A stretch of DNA of 9,702 bases from Acidobacteriota bacterium (GTDB lineage: Bacteria > Actinomycetota > Actinomycetes > Actinomycetales > Micrococcaceae). The notes under the pieces are model-generated. The model ran no database searches. It saw nothing but the letters and a program-made list of their open reading frames with translations, and was not told where the DNA came from. Below are positions 1-5,084 of this stretch, piece after piece; the first letter of the stretch is position 1, and every line of letters starts with the position of its first letter. The translations under genes were made by a program, and so were the position numbers. The DNA is taken from NCBI GenBank assembly GCA_019352125.1, contig JABBNV010000008.1:8287-17988 (forward strand), written 5' to 3'.

Positions 1-123
1 GCTGCTGTTCGTGCGCTGGGTTTCACAGACAATCAATTTGGCCATATTTCAACGGGTGGCGGTGCCAGCCTGGAGTTCTTGGAGGGCAAAGAACTGCCCG
101 GACTCAAGGCGTTGGAACACTAA
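1..123 (+). CDS. pgk: phosphoglycerate kinase, C-terminal fragment
   Basis: The window opens in frame 1 with 40 codons and a TAA stop. The translation contains STGGGASLEFLEGKELPGL, the C-terminal signature of phosphoglycerate kinase: a glycine-rich nucleotide-binding loop followed by the closing helix. The enzyme converts 1,3-bisphosphoglycerate and ADP to 3-phosphoglycerate and ATP in the cytoplasm. Only about the last tenth of the protein is visible; family members are about 400 residues. The gene is cut by the window edge, not broken. tpiA follows 59 bp downstream on the same strand, the usual gap-pgk-tpiA order of actinobacteria, so co-transcription is likely. The identification rests on this short but very characteristic motif and on the neighbour. 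Confidence 0.95.
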   Translation, partial: AAVRALGFTDNQFGHISTGGGASLEFLEGKELPGLKALEH

Positions 124-140
124 TTCACCGTCCCCTTCTC

Positions 141-158
141 TGTGCGTTGCAACGCACA
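141..158. repeat. 18-bp perfect palindrome between pgk and tpiA
   Basis: TGTGCGTTGCAACGCACA is identical to its own reverse complement over all 18 bases. It starts 17 bases after the pgk stop and ends 24 bases before the tpiA start. As RNA it can form a 7-bp stem (UGUGCGU with ACGCACA) closed by a UGCA loop. No run of T follows directly, so it does not look like a classical intrinsic terminator. It could be a protein-binding operator, or a hairpin that protects or marks the pgk 3' end. The palindrome is seen directly; any function is inferred. Confidence 0.6.
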
Positions 159-182
159 CCGAACCCCTGATTTTGGAGTGAC

Positions 183-998
183 ATGACTGCGTCAACGAAT
201 GGAAAGTTTGACCGGAAGCCGCTGATCGCTGGCAACTGGAAGATGAACATGGACCACGTCCAGGGCATTACGCTGCTGCAGAAGTTGGCGTGGACACTTT
301 CTGACGCTCGGCATGATTATGCACGGGTTGAGGTAGCTGTCTTTCCCCCGTTCACAGATCTGCGGGGCATCCAAACCCTGGTTAAGGGTGATGATCTGAA
401 GCTTGTCTACGGTGGGCAGGACCTCTCGGACCAGGATTCTGGTGCCTACACGGGAGACATTTCCGGAGCGTTCTTGAAGAAACTGGGTTGCGCCTACGTT
501 TTGGTAGGGCACAGTGAGCGTCGCACCCTTCACGGTGAGGATGGCAGCATCACCAACGCCAAGGTGAAGTCCGCCTACCGCAATGAACTGACGCCCATTC
601 TGTGCGTTGGCGAGGGGCTGGAAATCCGGCAGTCGGGTACACACGTGGATTACACGCTGGACCAACTGCGCGCTGGCGTGGCCGGTCTGAGCGCGGAAGA
701 GGCAAGCACCCTGGTCGTTGCCTATGAGCCGGTCTGGGCCATTGGTACTGGGGAAGTTGCCGGGCCAGAAGATGCTCAGGAAATGTGCCAGGCCATTCGC
801 TCTGAATTAGGCACCATCTTTGATACTGAGACAGCAGCCAAGATTCGGCTCTTGTACGGCGGTTCGGTCAAGGCCGCCAACGTTGCTTCGATTCTTGCTG
901 GACGGGACGTTGACGGCGCGTTGGTGGGCGGTGCCAGCTTGGATGCTGCCGAGTTTGCTAGTATTGCTAGGTTCGAGAGCCACCTCAGCACAGACTAA
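183..998 (+). CDS. tpiA: triosephosphate isomerase
   Basis: This 271-residue enzyme interconverts dihydroxyacetone phosphate and glyceraldehyde-3-phosphate as a cytoplasmic (beta/alpha)8 barrel. The full set of family motifs is present. GNWKMN at residues 17-22 carries the substrate-binding Asn18 and Lys20. VGHSERR at 108-114 carries the catalytic His110. AYEPVWAIGTG at 180-190 holds the general base Glu182 followed by the flexible lid loop 6. LLYGGSVK at 223-230 and GALVGGASL at 245-253 form the phosphate-binding end. The length is slightly above the usual 250-260 because of a short N-terminal extension of about 10 residues. ATG 183 is chosen because a GGAG lies at 175-178, although its 4-base spacing is short. 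The gene sits 59 bp after pgk and 41 bp before secG on the same strand. Confidence 0.98.
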   Translation: MTASTNGKFDRKPLIAGNWKMNMDHVQGITLLQKLAWTLSDARHDYARVEVAVFPPFTDLRGIQTLVKGDDLKLVYGGQDLSDQDSGAYTGDISGAFLKKLGCAYVLVGHSERRTLHGEDGSITNAKVKSAYRNELTPILCVGEGLEIRQSGTHVDYTLDQLRAGVAGLSAEEASTLVVAYEPVWAIGTGEVAGPEDAQEMCQAIRSELGTIFDTETAAKIRLLYGGSVKAANVASILAGRDVDGALVGGASLDAAEFASIARFESHLSTD

Positions 999-1028
999 AC
1001 TGTGTTGAAGCTAGATTTTATCGCCGCT

Positions 1029-1034
1029 GAAAGG
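1029..1034 (+). promoter_or_regulatory. ribosome binding site of secG
   Basis: GAAAGG lies 5 bases upstream of the GTG at 1040. It supports that GTG as the start of secG; no ATG start is available in this frame before the first membrane segment. Confidence 0.6.
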
Positions 1035-1039
1035 CCATC

Positions 1040-1288
1040 GTGGAAGTACTCCAAATTACTTTGCAGATCCTCTTGGGGATCACATCGCTGTTGCTGACCC
1101 TGCTGATTTTGCTGCACAAGGGGCGCGGTGGTGGCCTTTCTGACATGTTCGGTGGCGGCATGAGCTCCTCCTTGGGCTCATCCGGTGTGGCGGAGCGAAA
1201 CCTCAACCGGTTTACCGTCGTGTTGGGCTTGACGTGGGGCGCCGTGATTGTTGGCCTCGGCCTCATCATGTCCCTGACGGGAAAGTAG
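1040..1288 (+). CDS. secG: preprotein translocase subunit SecG
   Basis: This 82-residue protein is the small accessory subunit of the SecYEG channel in the cytoplasmic membrane, where it helps SecA-driven protein export. Two hydrophobic membrane segments are evident, at about residues 3-25 and 57-79. Between them lies the diagnostic cytoplasmic loop HKGRGGGLSDMFGGG (26-40), followed by a Ser/Gly stretch and AERNLNR before the second helix. The length is typical of the family (75-85). The start codon is GTG, preceded by GAAAGG at 5 bases. A secG close behind tpiA is common in actinobacteria, with no obvious functional link to glycolysis. It is probably transcribed with pgk-tpiA, since the 41-bp gap has no clear promoter or terminator. 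Confidence 0.96.
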   Translation: MEVLQITLQILLGITSLLLTLLILLHKGRGGGLSDMFGGGMSSSLGSSGVAERNLNRFTVVLGLTWGAVIVGLGLIMSLTGK

Positions 1289-1321
1289 CACCTACTCTCT
1301 CGCGCCGATGCGCTGCTTCAG

Positions 1322-1350
1322 TGATCCTTTGCCACTGGCAGGGCTAGACT
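1322..1350 (+). promoter_or_regulatory. weak candidate promoter for rbpA
   Basis: TAGACT at 1345-1350 is a good actinobacterial -10 hexamer of the TAnnnT type. A start point near 1357 would give a leader of about 32 bases ahead of the rbpA GTG. The -35 position (around 1322-1327, TGATCC) matches nothing convincing. A short interrupted palindrome, TGCCA-C-TGGCA at 1330-1340, lies between the two hexamer positions. The rest of this 100-bp gap (1289-1388) shows no other gene or terminator-like structure. This is an inference from one hexamer and is weak. Confidence 0.25.
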
Positions 1351-1375
1351 GATCCCAGCGGCGAATTCACTGAGC

Positions 1376-1381
1376 GAGAGG
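1376..1381 (+). promoter_or_regulatory. ribosome binding site of rbpA
   Basis: GAGAGG lies 7 bases before the GTG at 1389, an ideal spacing. This fixes the rbpA start at that GTG rather than at an internal ATG: Met23 and Met36 have no comparable signal, and Met36 would remove the N-terminal FRGTRVG motif. Confidence 0.7.
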
Positions 1382-1388
1382 TACGTCT

Positions 1389-1766
1389 GTGCCACATCTA
1401 AACGGGGGATTCCGGGGAACGCGCGTAGGCGTACTAGCTGGCGCGGCTTCATCAATGCGGCCGGAACTGGCCAAGGCTTCCCCGGCGCCGCGAATGTCAG
1501 TTCATTACTGGTGTACTCAAGGGCACGAAACAGTGCCAGTCTTTGCTCAGCTACCCGAAGATCAAATCCCGCCATGGTGGGAGTGCGCTCAGTGTGGGGC
1601 TCCAGGGGGCAGAAATCCAGAATCCGGCGTTGTGGCTGTTCCTGTGGAAACTCCAAAGTCTCACCTGGAATATGTGATGGAGCGACGTACTCCGGAACAA
1701 GCTGCGGTACTTCTCCAAGAGGCCTTGGAGAGGCACCGCAACCTTCCCGGAATCGTTGCCGACTAG
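1389..1766 (+). CDS. rbpA: RNA polymerase-binding protein RbpA (divergent form)
   Basis: This 125-residue protein is probably RbpA, the actinobacterial factor that binds RNA polymerase and the principal sigma factor and stabilises open promoter complexes. FRGTRVG (residues 8-14) matches the RGxRxG motif of the N-terminal tail. YWCTQGHETVPVFAQ followed by IPPWWECAQCGA (60-71) is the RbpA core, with Cys42, His46, Cys66 and Cys69 in the Cys/His/Cys/Cys zinc-site spacing I recall for Streptomyces RbpA. The C-terminal SHLEYVMERRTPEQAAVLL (91-109) corresponds to the basic linker and sigma-interaction helix; Arg99-Arg100 fit the conserved ERR. The canonical THWDMLxERR reads SHLEYVMERR here, so this is a divergent subfamily or a paralogue. 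The start is GTG with a good ribosome site. It is convergent with pgl, 9 bp apart, and its 3' codons contain the hairpin at 1703-1740. Confidence 0.85.
   Translation: MPHLNGGFRGTRVGVLAGAASSMRPELAKASPAPRMSVHYWCTQGHETVPVFAQLPEDQIPPWWECAQCGAPGGRNPESGVVAVPVETPKSHLEYVMERRTPEQAAVLLQEALERHRNLPGIVAD
1703..1740 (-). terminator. strong hairpin, candidate 3' end of the tkt-tal-pgi-zwf-opcA-pgl operon
   Basis: On the plus strand TGCGGTACTTCTCCAAG (1703-1719) and CTTGGAGAGGCACCGCA (1724-1740) pair around the 4-base loop AGGC. Fifteen of 17 positions are Watson-Crick; one further position is a G-U wobble and one a mismatch on either strand. For the minus-strand operon the hairpin begins 35 bases after the pgl stop. 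No U-run follows directly, but U-poor hairpin terminators are known in actinobacteria. For rbpA the same bases are codons 105-118, inside the gene, so it cannot be a normal terminator on that strand. The structure is certain; the role as terminator or RNA-stabilising 3' end is inferred. Confidence 0.5.
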
Positions 1767-1775
1767 TAGTTTTGC

Positions 1776-2582
1776 CTAATTTTCGTGGCGAAGCATGAGT
1801 TGGCCAGGTACTTTGGCGGCCGCATCCTGATCAATCAGCCAGAGTGTTTTGACAAGTCCCTGTGCGCCAGCAGCAGGCACCTGAACTGGGTTGGCACCGG
1901 CGAGGGCTAGGCCCACCGCTCCAGCCTTGTCATTACCTGCGGCAACCAGCCAAATCTCTGTTGCCGTATTGATGCTAGGCAAGGTCAAAGAGACGCGAGA
2001 CGGCGGCGGCTTGGGGGAGTTGTCCAAGCCAACTGCGGTGAGTGTCTTCTCGCGTATCCCTGCCATTTCTGGAAAGAGCGAGGCAACGTGCGCGTCCGGT
2101 CCAATACCCAACAGCAGTACATCAAATCGAGGGACAAGCGGCGCCGTGCCTCCCGCGTCGTGCGCCCGGGCATGTTCCTGCGCGGCCGCCGCGGCCAACT
2201 CAGCGGCGTACGCGGTTGCGGCATCTTCTGCCGAGGCAAAGTCATCCGTCGAGCCCATCTGGTGGACCCTTGCAGGGTCTATCGGGATATGGTCCAGCAG
2301 TGCCGCAGAAGCCTGAAGGGCATTGCGGTCTGCATCTTCCGCAGCAACGAACCGTTCATCTCCCCACCAAAAATTCACCTTGGACCAATCCACTGCGGGG
2401 CAGGCAGGGGAAGCAACAATGGCCTTCAACGTGGCGATTCCTACGGTGCCACCGGTAAGCACCACCGTTGCCTCGCCTCGCTCATTCTGAACGTCTAAGA
2501 GCTTAGTGATGAGCCTGGCTGCAGTTGTAGCAGCCAGAACGTCAAAACTGGGGTGGAGGTTGATCCGAACGTTGCTCGCCAT
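1776..2582 (-). CDS. pgl: 6-phosphogluconolactonase
   Basis: This 268-residue cytoplasmic enzyme (DevB/SugarP-isomerase-like fold) hydrolyses 6-phosphogluconolactone to 6-phosphogluconate, the second oxidative step of the pentose phosphate pathway. The motifs are VVLTGGTVGIATL (residues 40-52, phosphate loop), FWWGDERFV (71-79), LLGIGPDAHVASLFP (157-171) with the probable catalytic His165, and KPPPSRVSLTLPSI (191-204) with Arg196. GIGPDAH replaces the more common GMGPDGH, with the His kept. An Ala-rich stretch at about 121-134 is a low-complexity helix in a surface insert. ATG 2582 lies one base after the opcA stop (TAATATG) with only a weak ribosome site, which suggests translational coupling to opcA. 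It is the last gene of the operon and is convergent with rbpA. Confidence 0.95.
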   Translation of the reverse strand: MASNVRINLHPSFDVLAATTAARLITKLLDVQNERGEATVVLTGGTVGIATLKAIVASPACPAVDWSKVNFWWGDERFVAAEDADRNALQASAALLDHIPIDPARVHQMGSTDDFASAEDAATAYAAELAAAAAQEHARAHDAGGTAPLVPRFDVLLLGIGPDAHVASLFPEMAGIREKTLTAVGLDNSPKPPPSRVSLTLPSINTATEIWLVAAGNDKAGAVGLALAGANPVQVPAAGAQGLVKTLWLIDQDAAAKVPGQLMLRHEN

Positions 2583-2583
2583 A

Positions 2584-3537
2584 TTAGTGATCCACTTCGG
2601 TAACTGGTTTGCTTTCCATGTCAGCCAGCAGTTTCCGCAGGCCCGTTGTTACTACTTCGCCAAACACCTCGTCCGGATCCAACCGGCGAAGTTCCTCAGC
2701 CAGACAATCCTGGACCGTGCGACGTGGCAACGCAATGCGCTGGTTGGGTTGGCCCGGCTGAGTCAGAGTTGCCTCGACCGTTCCGGGGCGAATCAATTCC
2801 ACATTGCCGGAGGAACGCTCCAACAACACTCTGCGGATGCCGGTGCCTGCCGGGTCCTCCACAACGGTGATCGGAACGGGCAAAGCTCCATGGAGCCACC
2901 CTGCCAGTAAGAGCGTGCTGGGTGAATCCGTTGCACCCTCTACTGTCAGCGCGGTTACAGGATCCTCATCCAGCTGGTCAAAAACTGCGGCCAGCTGAAT
3001 CCGCCAATTGGTGAGGCGAGTCCATGCCAGATCTGTGTCACCTGCTGTGTAGGTCTGCGACATGTGCGCCAGGGCCTCGCGGGGGTCCGGTTCGTTGGCC
3101 GAGTCCGTGATCCGGCGAACGGCAATTTGCCCGATCGGGGAGGAATGAGCATCATCCGGCACGCCATGCGGCCACCACGCCACAATGGGTGCGTCCGGGA
3201 GGAGCAGGGCCGAAACTAGGGATTCGCTTTGGGTGGCAAGCTCCCCAAAGCCTCGCAACACGATGACCTCTGACGCGCCCGCATCACCACCCACCCGAAT
3301 TTGGGCGTCCAGATGCGTATCGGTGCTATCCACGGCATCGGCCAGCACAATGATCCGACACGGGTGTTCGCGACTGGCTAGATTGGCGGCAGCGATGGCC
3401 TCTTCTTCGTAGCCGCCCTTGGTGATGATCACTAAGGTGAGCACACGGCCGAGTGTTACCACGCCGCCGCGTTGGCGCATTTGCACAATTTCCTTGGAAA
3501 CTTTGGAAACAGTTGTGTTGGGTAGGTCTACTATCAC
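2584..3537 (-). CDS. opcA: glucose-6-phosphate dehydrogenase assembly protein OpcA
   Basis: This 317-residue protein is OpcA, which associates with and activates or assembles glucose-6-phosphate dehydrogenase; it is known from cyanobacteria and actinobacteria. Recognisable family segments are MIVDLPNTTVSKVSKEI at the N-terminus, HPCRIIVL (58-65), IVAWWPHGVP (118-127), LAWTRLTNWRIQLAAVFDQ (170-188) and the C-terminal RRLDPDEVFGEVV (284-296). There is no catalytic motif, no signal peptide and no membrane segment. The start codon is GTG and overlaps the zwf stop by 4 bases (GTGA), with GGAGAAGG upstream. This is the arrangement expected for coupled synthesis of a subunit and its partner. The zwf-opcA-pgl order is the same as in Mycobacterium and Corynebacterium. 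Confidence 0.95.
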   Translation of the reverse strand: MIVDLPNTTVSKVSKEIVQMRQRGGVVTLGRVLTLVIITKGGYEEEAIAAANLASREHPCRIIVLADAVDSTDTHLDAQIRVGGDAGASEVIVLRGFGELATQSESLVSALLLPDAPIVAWWPHGVPDDAHSSPIGQIAVRRITDSANEPDPREALAHMSQTYTAGDTDLAWTRLTNWRIQLAAVFDQLDEDPVTALTVEGATDSPSTLLLAGWLHGALPVPITVVEDPAGTGIRRVLLERSSGNVELIRPGTVEATLTQPGQPNQRIALPRRTVQDCLAEELRRLDPDEVFGEVVTTGLRKLLADMESKPVTEVDH

Positions 3538-5078
3538 GGCCTTCTCCAGGTCCTTCCATCGCGGCGTAGCAATTCATCGGCGGATGCCGGACCCCAGCTA
3601 CCGGGGGCATACGGCTCCGGCGCGGTGCCTTCTTTAGCCCAGAATTCCTCGAAGGGGTCCAGGATCTTCCACGACAATTCAACTTCTTGATGCCGTGGGA
3701 AGAGCGGCGGCTCGCCCAATAGAACGTCCAGAATCAGTCGCTCGTAGGCTTCGGGGCTGGACTCGGTGAAAGCGTGACCGTAACCAAAGTCCATGGTCAC
3801 GTCGCGAACCTCCATCTGGGTTCCAGGCACCTTGGAGCCGAAGCGAATGGTCACACCCTCATCCGGCTGTACGCGGATTACCACAGCGTTCTGGCCAAAA
3901 ACGTCGTCGGCCGTATCTGTGAACAGGAGGTTTGGCGCCTTCTTGAAGACGACGGCGATTTCGGTGACTCGCCGGCCGAGCCGCTTACCGGTACGCAGGT
4001 AGAAGGGTGCTCCCGCCCACCGGCGCGTATTGATATCCAGCCGAATAGCGGCAAAGGTTTCCGTGCTGGAACCCTCGGGGATACCGTCTTCTTCCAGATA
4101 CCCCTTCACCTCTTCGCCACCCTGCCAGCCGCCCGTGAACTGGCCGCGGGCCGAATGAGTGGACAGGTCCTCTGGCAGCTTGACGGCCGCCAATACCTTT
4201 TCCTTCTCCGCACGGAGATCGTCCGCGTTGAAAGATATGGGCTCTTCCATGGCTGTCAGGGCCAGCAACTGCAGCAAGTGGTTTTGAATCACGTCGCGAG
4301 CAGCACCGACGCCGTCGTAGTAACCGGCTCGTCCGCCCGTGCCGATATCCTCAGCCATGGTGATCTGAACGTGGTCAACGTAGTTGGCGTTCCAGATCGG
4401 CTCAAAGAGCTGGTTGGCGAAACGGAGAGCCAGCAGGTTCTGCACGGTCTCCTTGCCCAAGTAGTGGTCAATCCGGAACACCGAGTCAGTGGGGAAGACC
4501 GATTCCACAATGGAGTTAAGCTCCCGTGCGGATTCCAGGTCATGCCCAAACGGCTTCTCGATCACTACCCGGCGCCACTGATCGCCCTCAGCGGAAGCAA
4601 GCCCATGCTTGGACAGCTGCCGGCAAACCAACTCAAAGGCCTTGGGTGGTATGGACAGATAAAACGCGTGATTACCGCGTGTTCCTCGGTCCTCATCCAG
4701 TTCCTGGATGGTGTCCTTCAATCGCAGGAAGGAGTCATCATCATCAAATTCACCCTGGACAAAGCGGATTCCCTCAGCCAGCTGAGCCCACACGACTTCG
4801 TCAAAAGGCGTACGGCAGTATGCCATGACAGATTCCTTCACCTCCGCGGCAAAGTCCTCATCCTCCCACTGGCGGCGGGCGAATCCAACCAAGGCGAAGC
4901 TGGGGGGCAACAGCCCCCGGTTGGCCAAGTCATAGACGGCTGGCATCAGTTTCTTGCGGGATAGATCCCCGGTTACTCCGAAGATCACCAACGATGATGG
5001 TCCAGCCACTCGGGACAGCCGACGGTCTCGGCTGTCCCTGAGCGGATTTTTACGCTTTGAGGCGTCTGTTTCAGGCAT
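3534..5078 (-). CDS. zwf: glucose-6-phosphate 1-dehydrogenase
   Basis: This 514-residue cytoplasmic enzyme oxidises glucose-6-phosphate to 6-phosphogluconolactone, normally with NADP+, and controls entry into the oxidative pentose phosphate pathway. The N-terminal Rossmann domain has FGVTGDLSRKKLMPAVYDL (33-51), the GxxGDL nucleotide-binding loop. EKPFG (174-178) and the substrate-site signature RIDHYLGKE (202-210, His205) follow. RDVIQNHLLQ (261-270) holds the catalytic His267. FYLRTGKRL (359-367) belongs to the C-terminal domain. The length equals that of mycobacterial Zwf2. The start ATG has only a poor ribosome site (GAAGG, 13 bases away), but it lies 6 bp after the pgi stop, so coupling to pgi is likely. 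A strong hairpin sits about 40 bases inside the reading frame. Confidence 0.98.
   Translation of the reverse strand: MPETDASKRKNPLRDSRDRRLSRVAGPSSLVIFGVTGDLSRKKLMPAVYDLANRGLLPPSFALVGFARRQWEDEDFAAEVKESVMAYCRTPFDEVVWAQLAEGIRFVQGEFDDDDSFLRLKDTIQELDEDRGTRGNHAFYLSIPPKAFELVCRQLSKHGLASAEGDQWRRVVIEKPFGHDLESARELNSIVESVFPTDSVFRIDHYLGKETVQNLLALRFANQLFEPIWNANYVDHVQITMAEDIGTGGRAGYYDGVGAARDVIQNHLLQLLALTAMEEPISFNADDLRAEKEKVLAAVKLPEDLSTHSARGQFTGGWQGGEEVKGYLEEDGIPEGSSTETFAAIRLDINTRRWAGAPFYLRTGKRLGRRVTEIAVVFKKAPNLLFTDTADDVFGQNAVVIRVQPDEGVTIRFGSKVPGTQMEVRDVTMDFGYGHAFTESSPEAYERLILDVLLGEPPLFPRHQEVELSWKILDPFEEFWAKEGTAPEPYAPGSWGPASADELLRRDGRTWRRP
3540..3547 (-). promoter_or_regulatory. ribosome binding site of opcA
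   Basis: On the minus strand GGAGAAGG ends 2 bases before the GTG at 3537, and its GGAG core is 6 bases away. It lies inside the last codons of zwf. This strong signal decides in favour of the overlapping GTG start and suggests opcA can be initiated efficiently as well as by coupling. Confidence 0.7.
5012..5038 (-). repeat. perfect 11-bp hairpin within the 5' end of zwf
   Basis: On the plus strand GGGACAGCCGA (5012-5022) and TCGGCTGTCCC (5028-5038) are exact inverted repeats around 5 bases. With a single bulged base the stem can gain three more pairs (CTC 5009-5011 with GAG 5040-5042). In the zwf mRNA the hairpin starts 40 bases into the reading frame and covers codons 14-23, in the Arg-rich N-terminal segment. 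It could influence translation, mark a processing site between pgi and zwf, or be a by-product of Arg codons. The structure is seen directly; a function is unproven. Confidence 0.45.
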
Positions 5079-5084
5079 GTAGAT

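Noticed and set aside
141..158. CRP/GlxR-type binding site reading of the pgk-tpiA palindrome
   Set aside because: The half sites TGTG and CACA are 10 bases apart and the flanking A/T of the TGTGA-N6-TCACA consensus is missing, so the site is 2 bases too long.
192..665. 157-codon minus-strand frame inside tpiA
   Set aside because: It is a shadow of tpiA; every catalytic motif of tpiA lies on the plus strand and the antisense product is not recognisable.
999..1039. Promoter for secG in the tpiA-secG gap (TTGAAG, TAGATT)
   Set aside because: The two hexamers are only about one base apart and cannot act as a -35/-10 pair; no other -35 is found for TAGATT.
1318..1656. 112-codon minus-strand frame covering the secG-rbpA gap and most of rbpA
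   Set aside because: rbpA on the plus strand has clear family motifs and a ribosome site; the antisense frame has neither.
3417..3437. Imperfect 10-bp-arm palindrome around one base in opcA (CCTTGGTGAT/ATCACTAAGG)
   Set aside because: One arm position is only a wobble, it lies in coding sequence away from any junction, and the chance expectation over all loop sizes is not small.
3774..4964. 396-codon open frame on the plus strand inside zwf
   Set aside because: It lies wholly antisense to the well-conserved zwf. The translation shows no recognisable domain and it has no convincing ribosome site. Long antisense frames are common opposite G/C-rich coding sequence.
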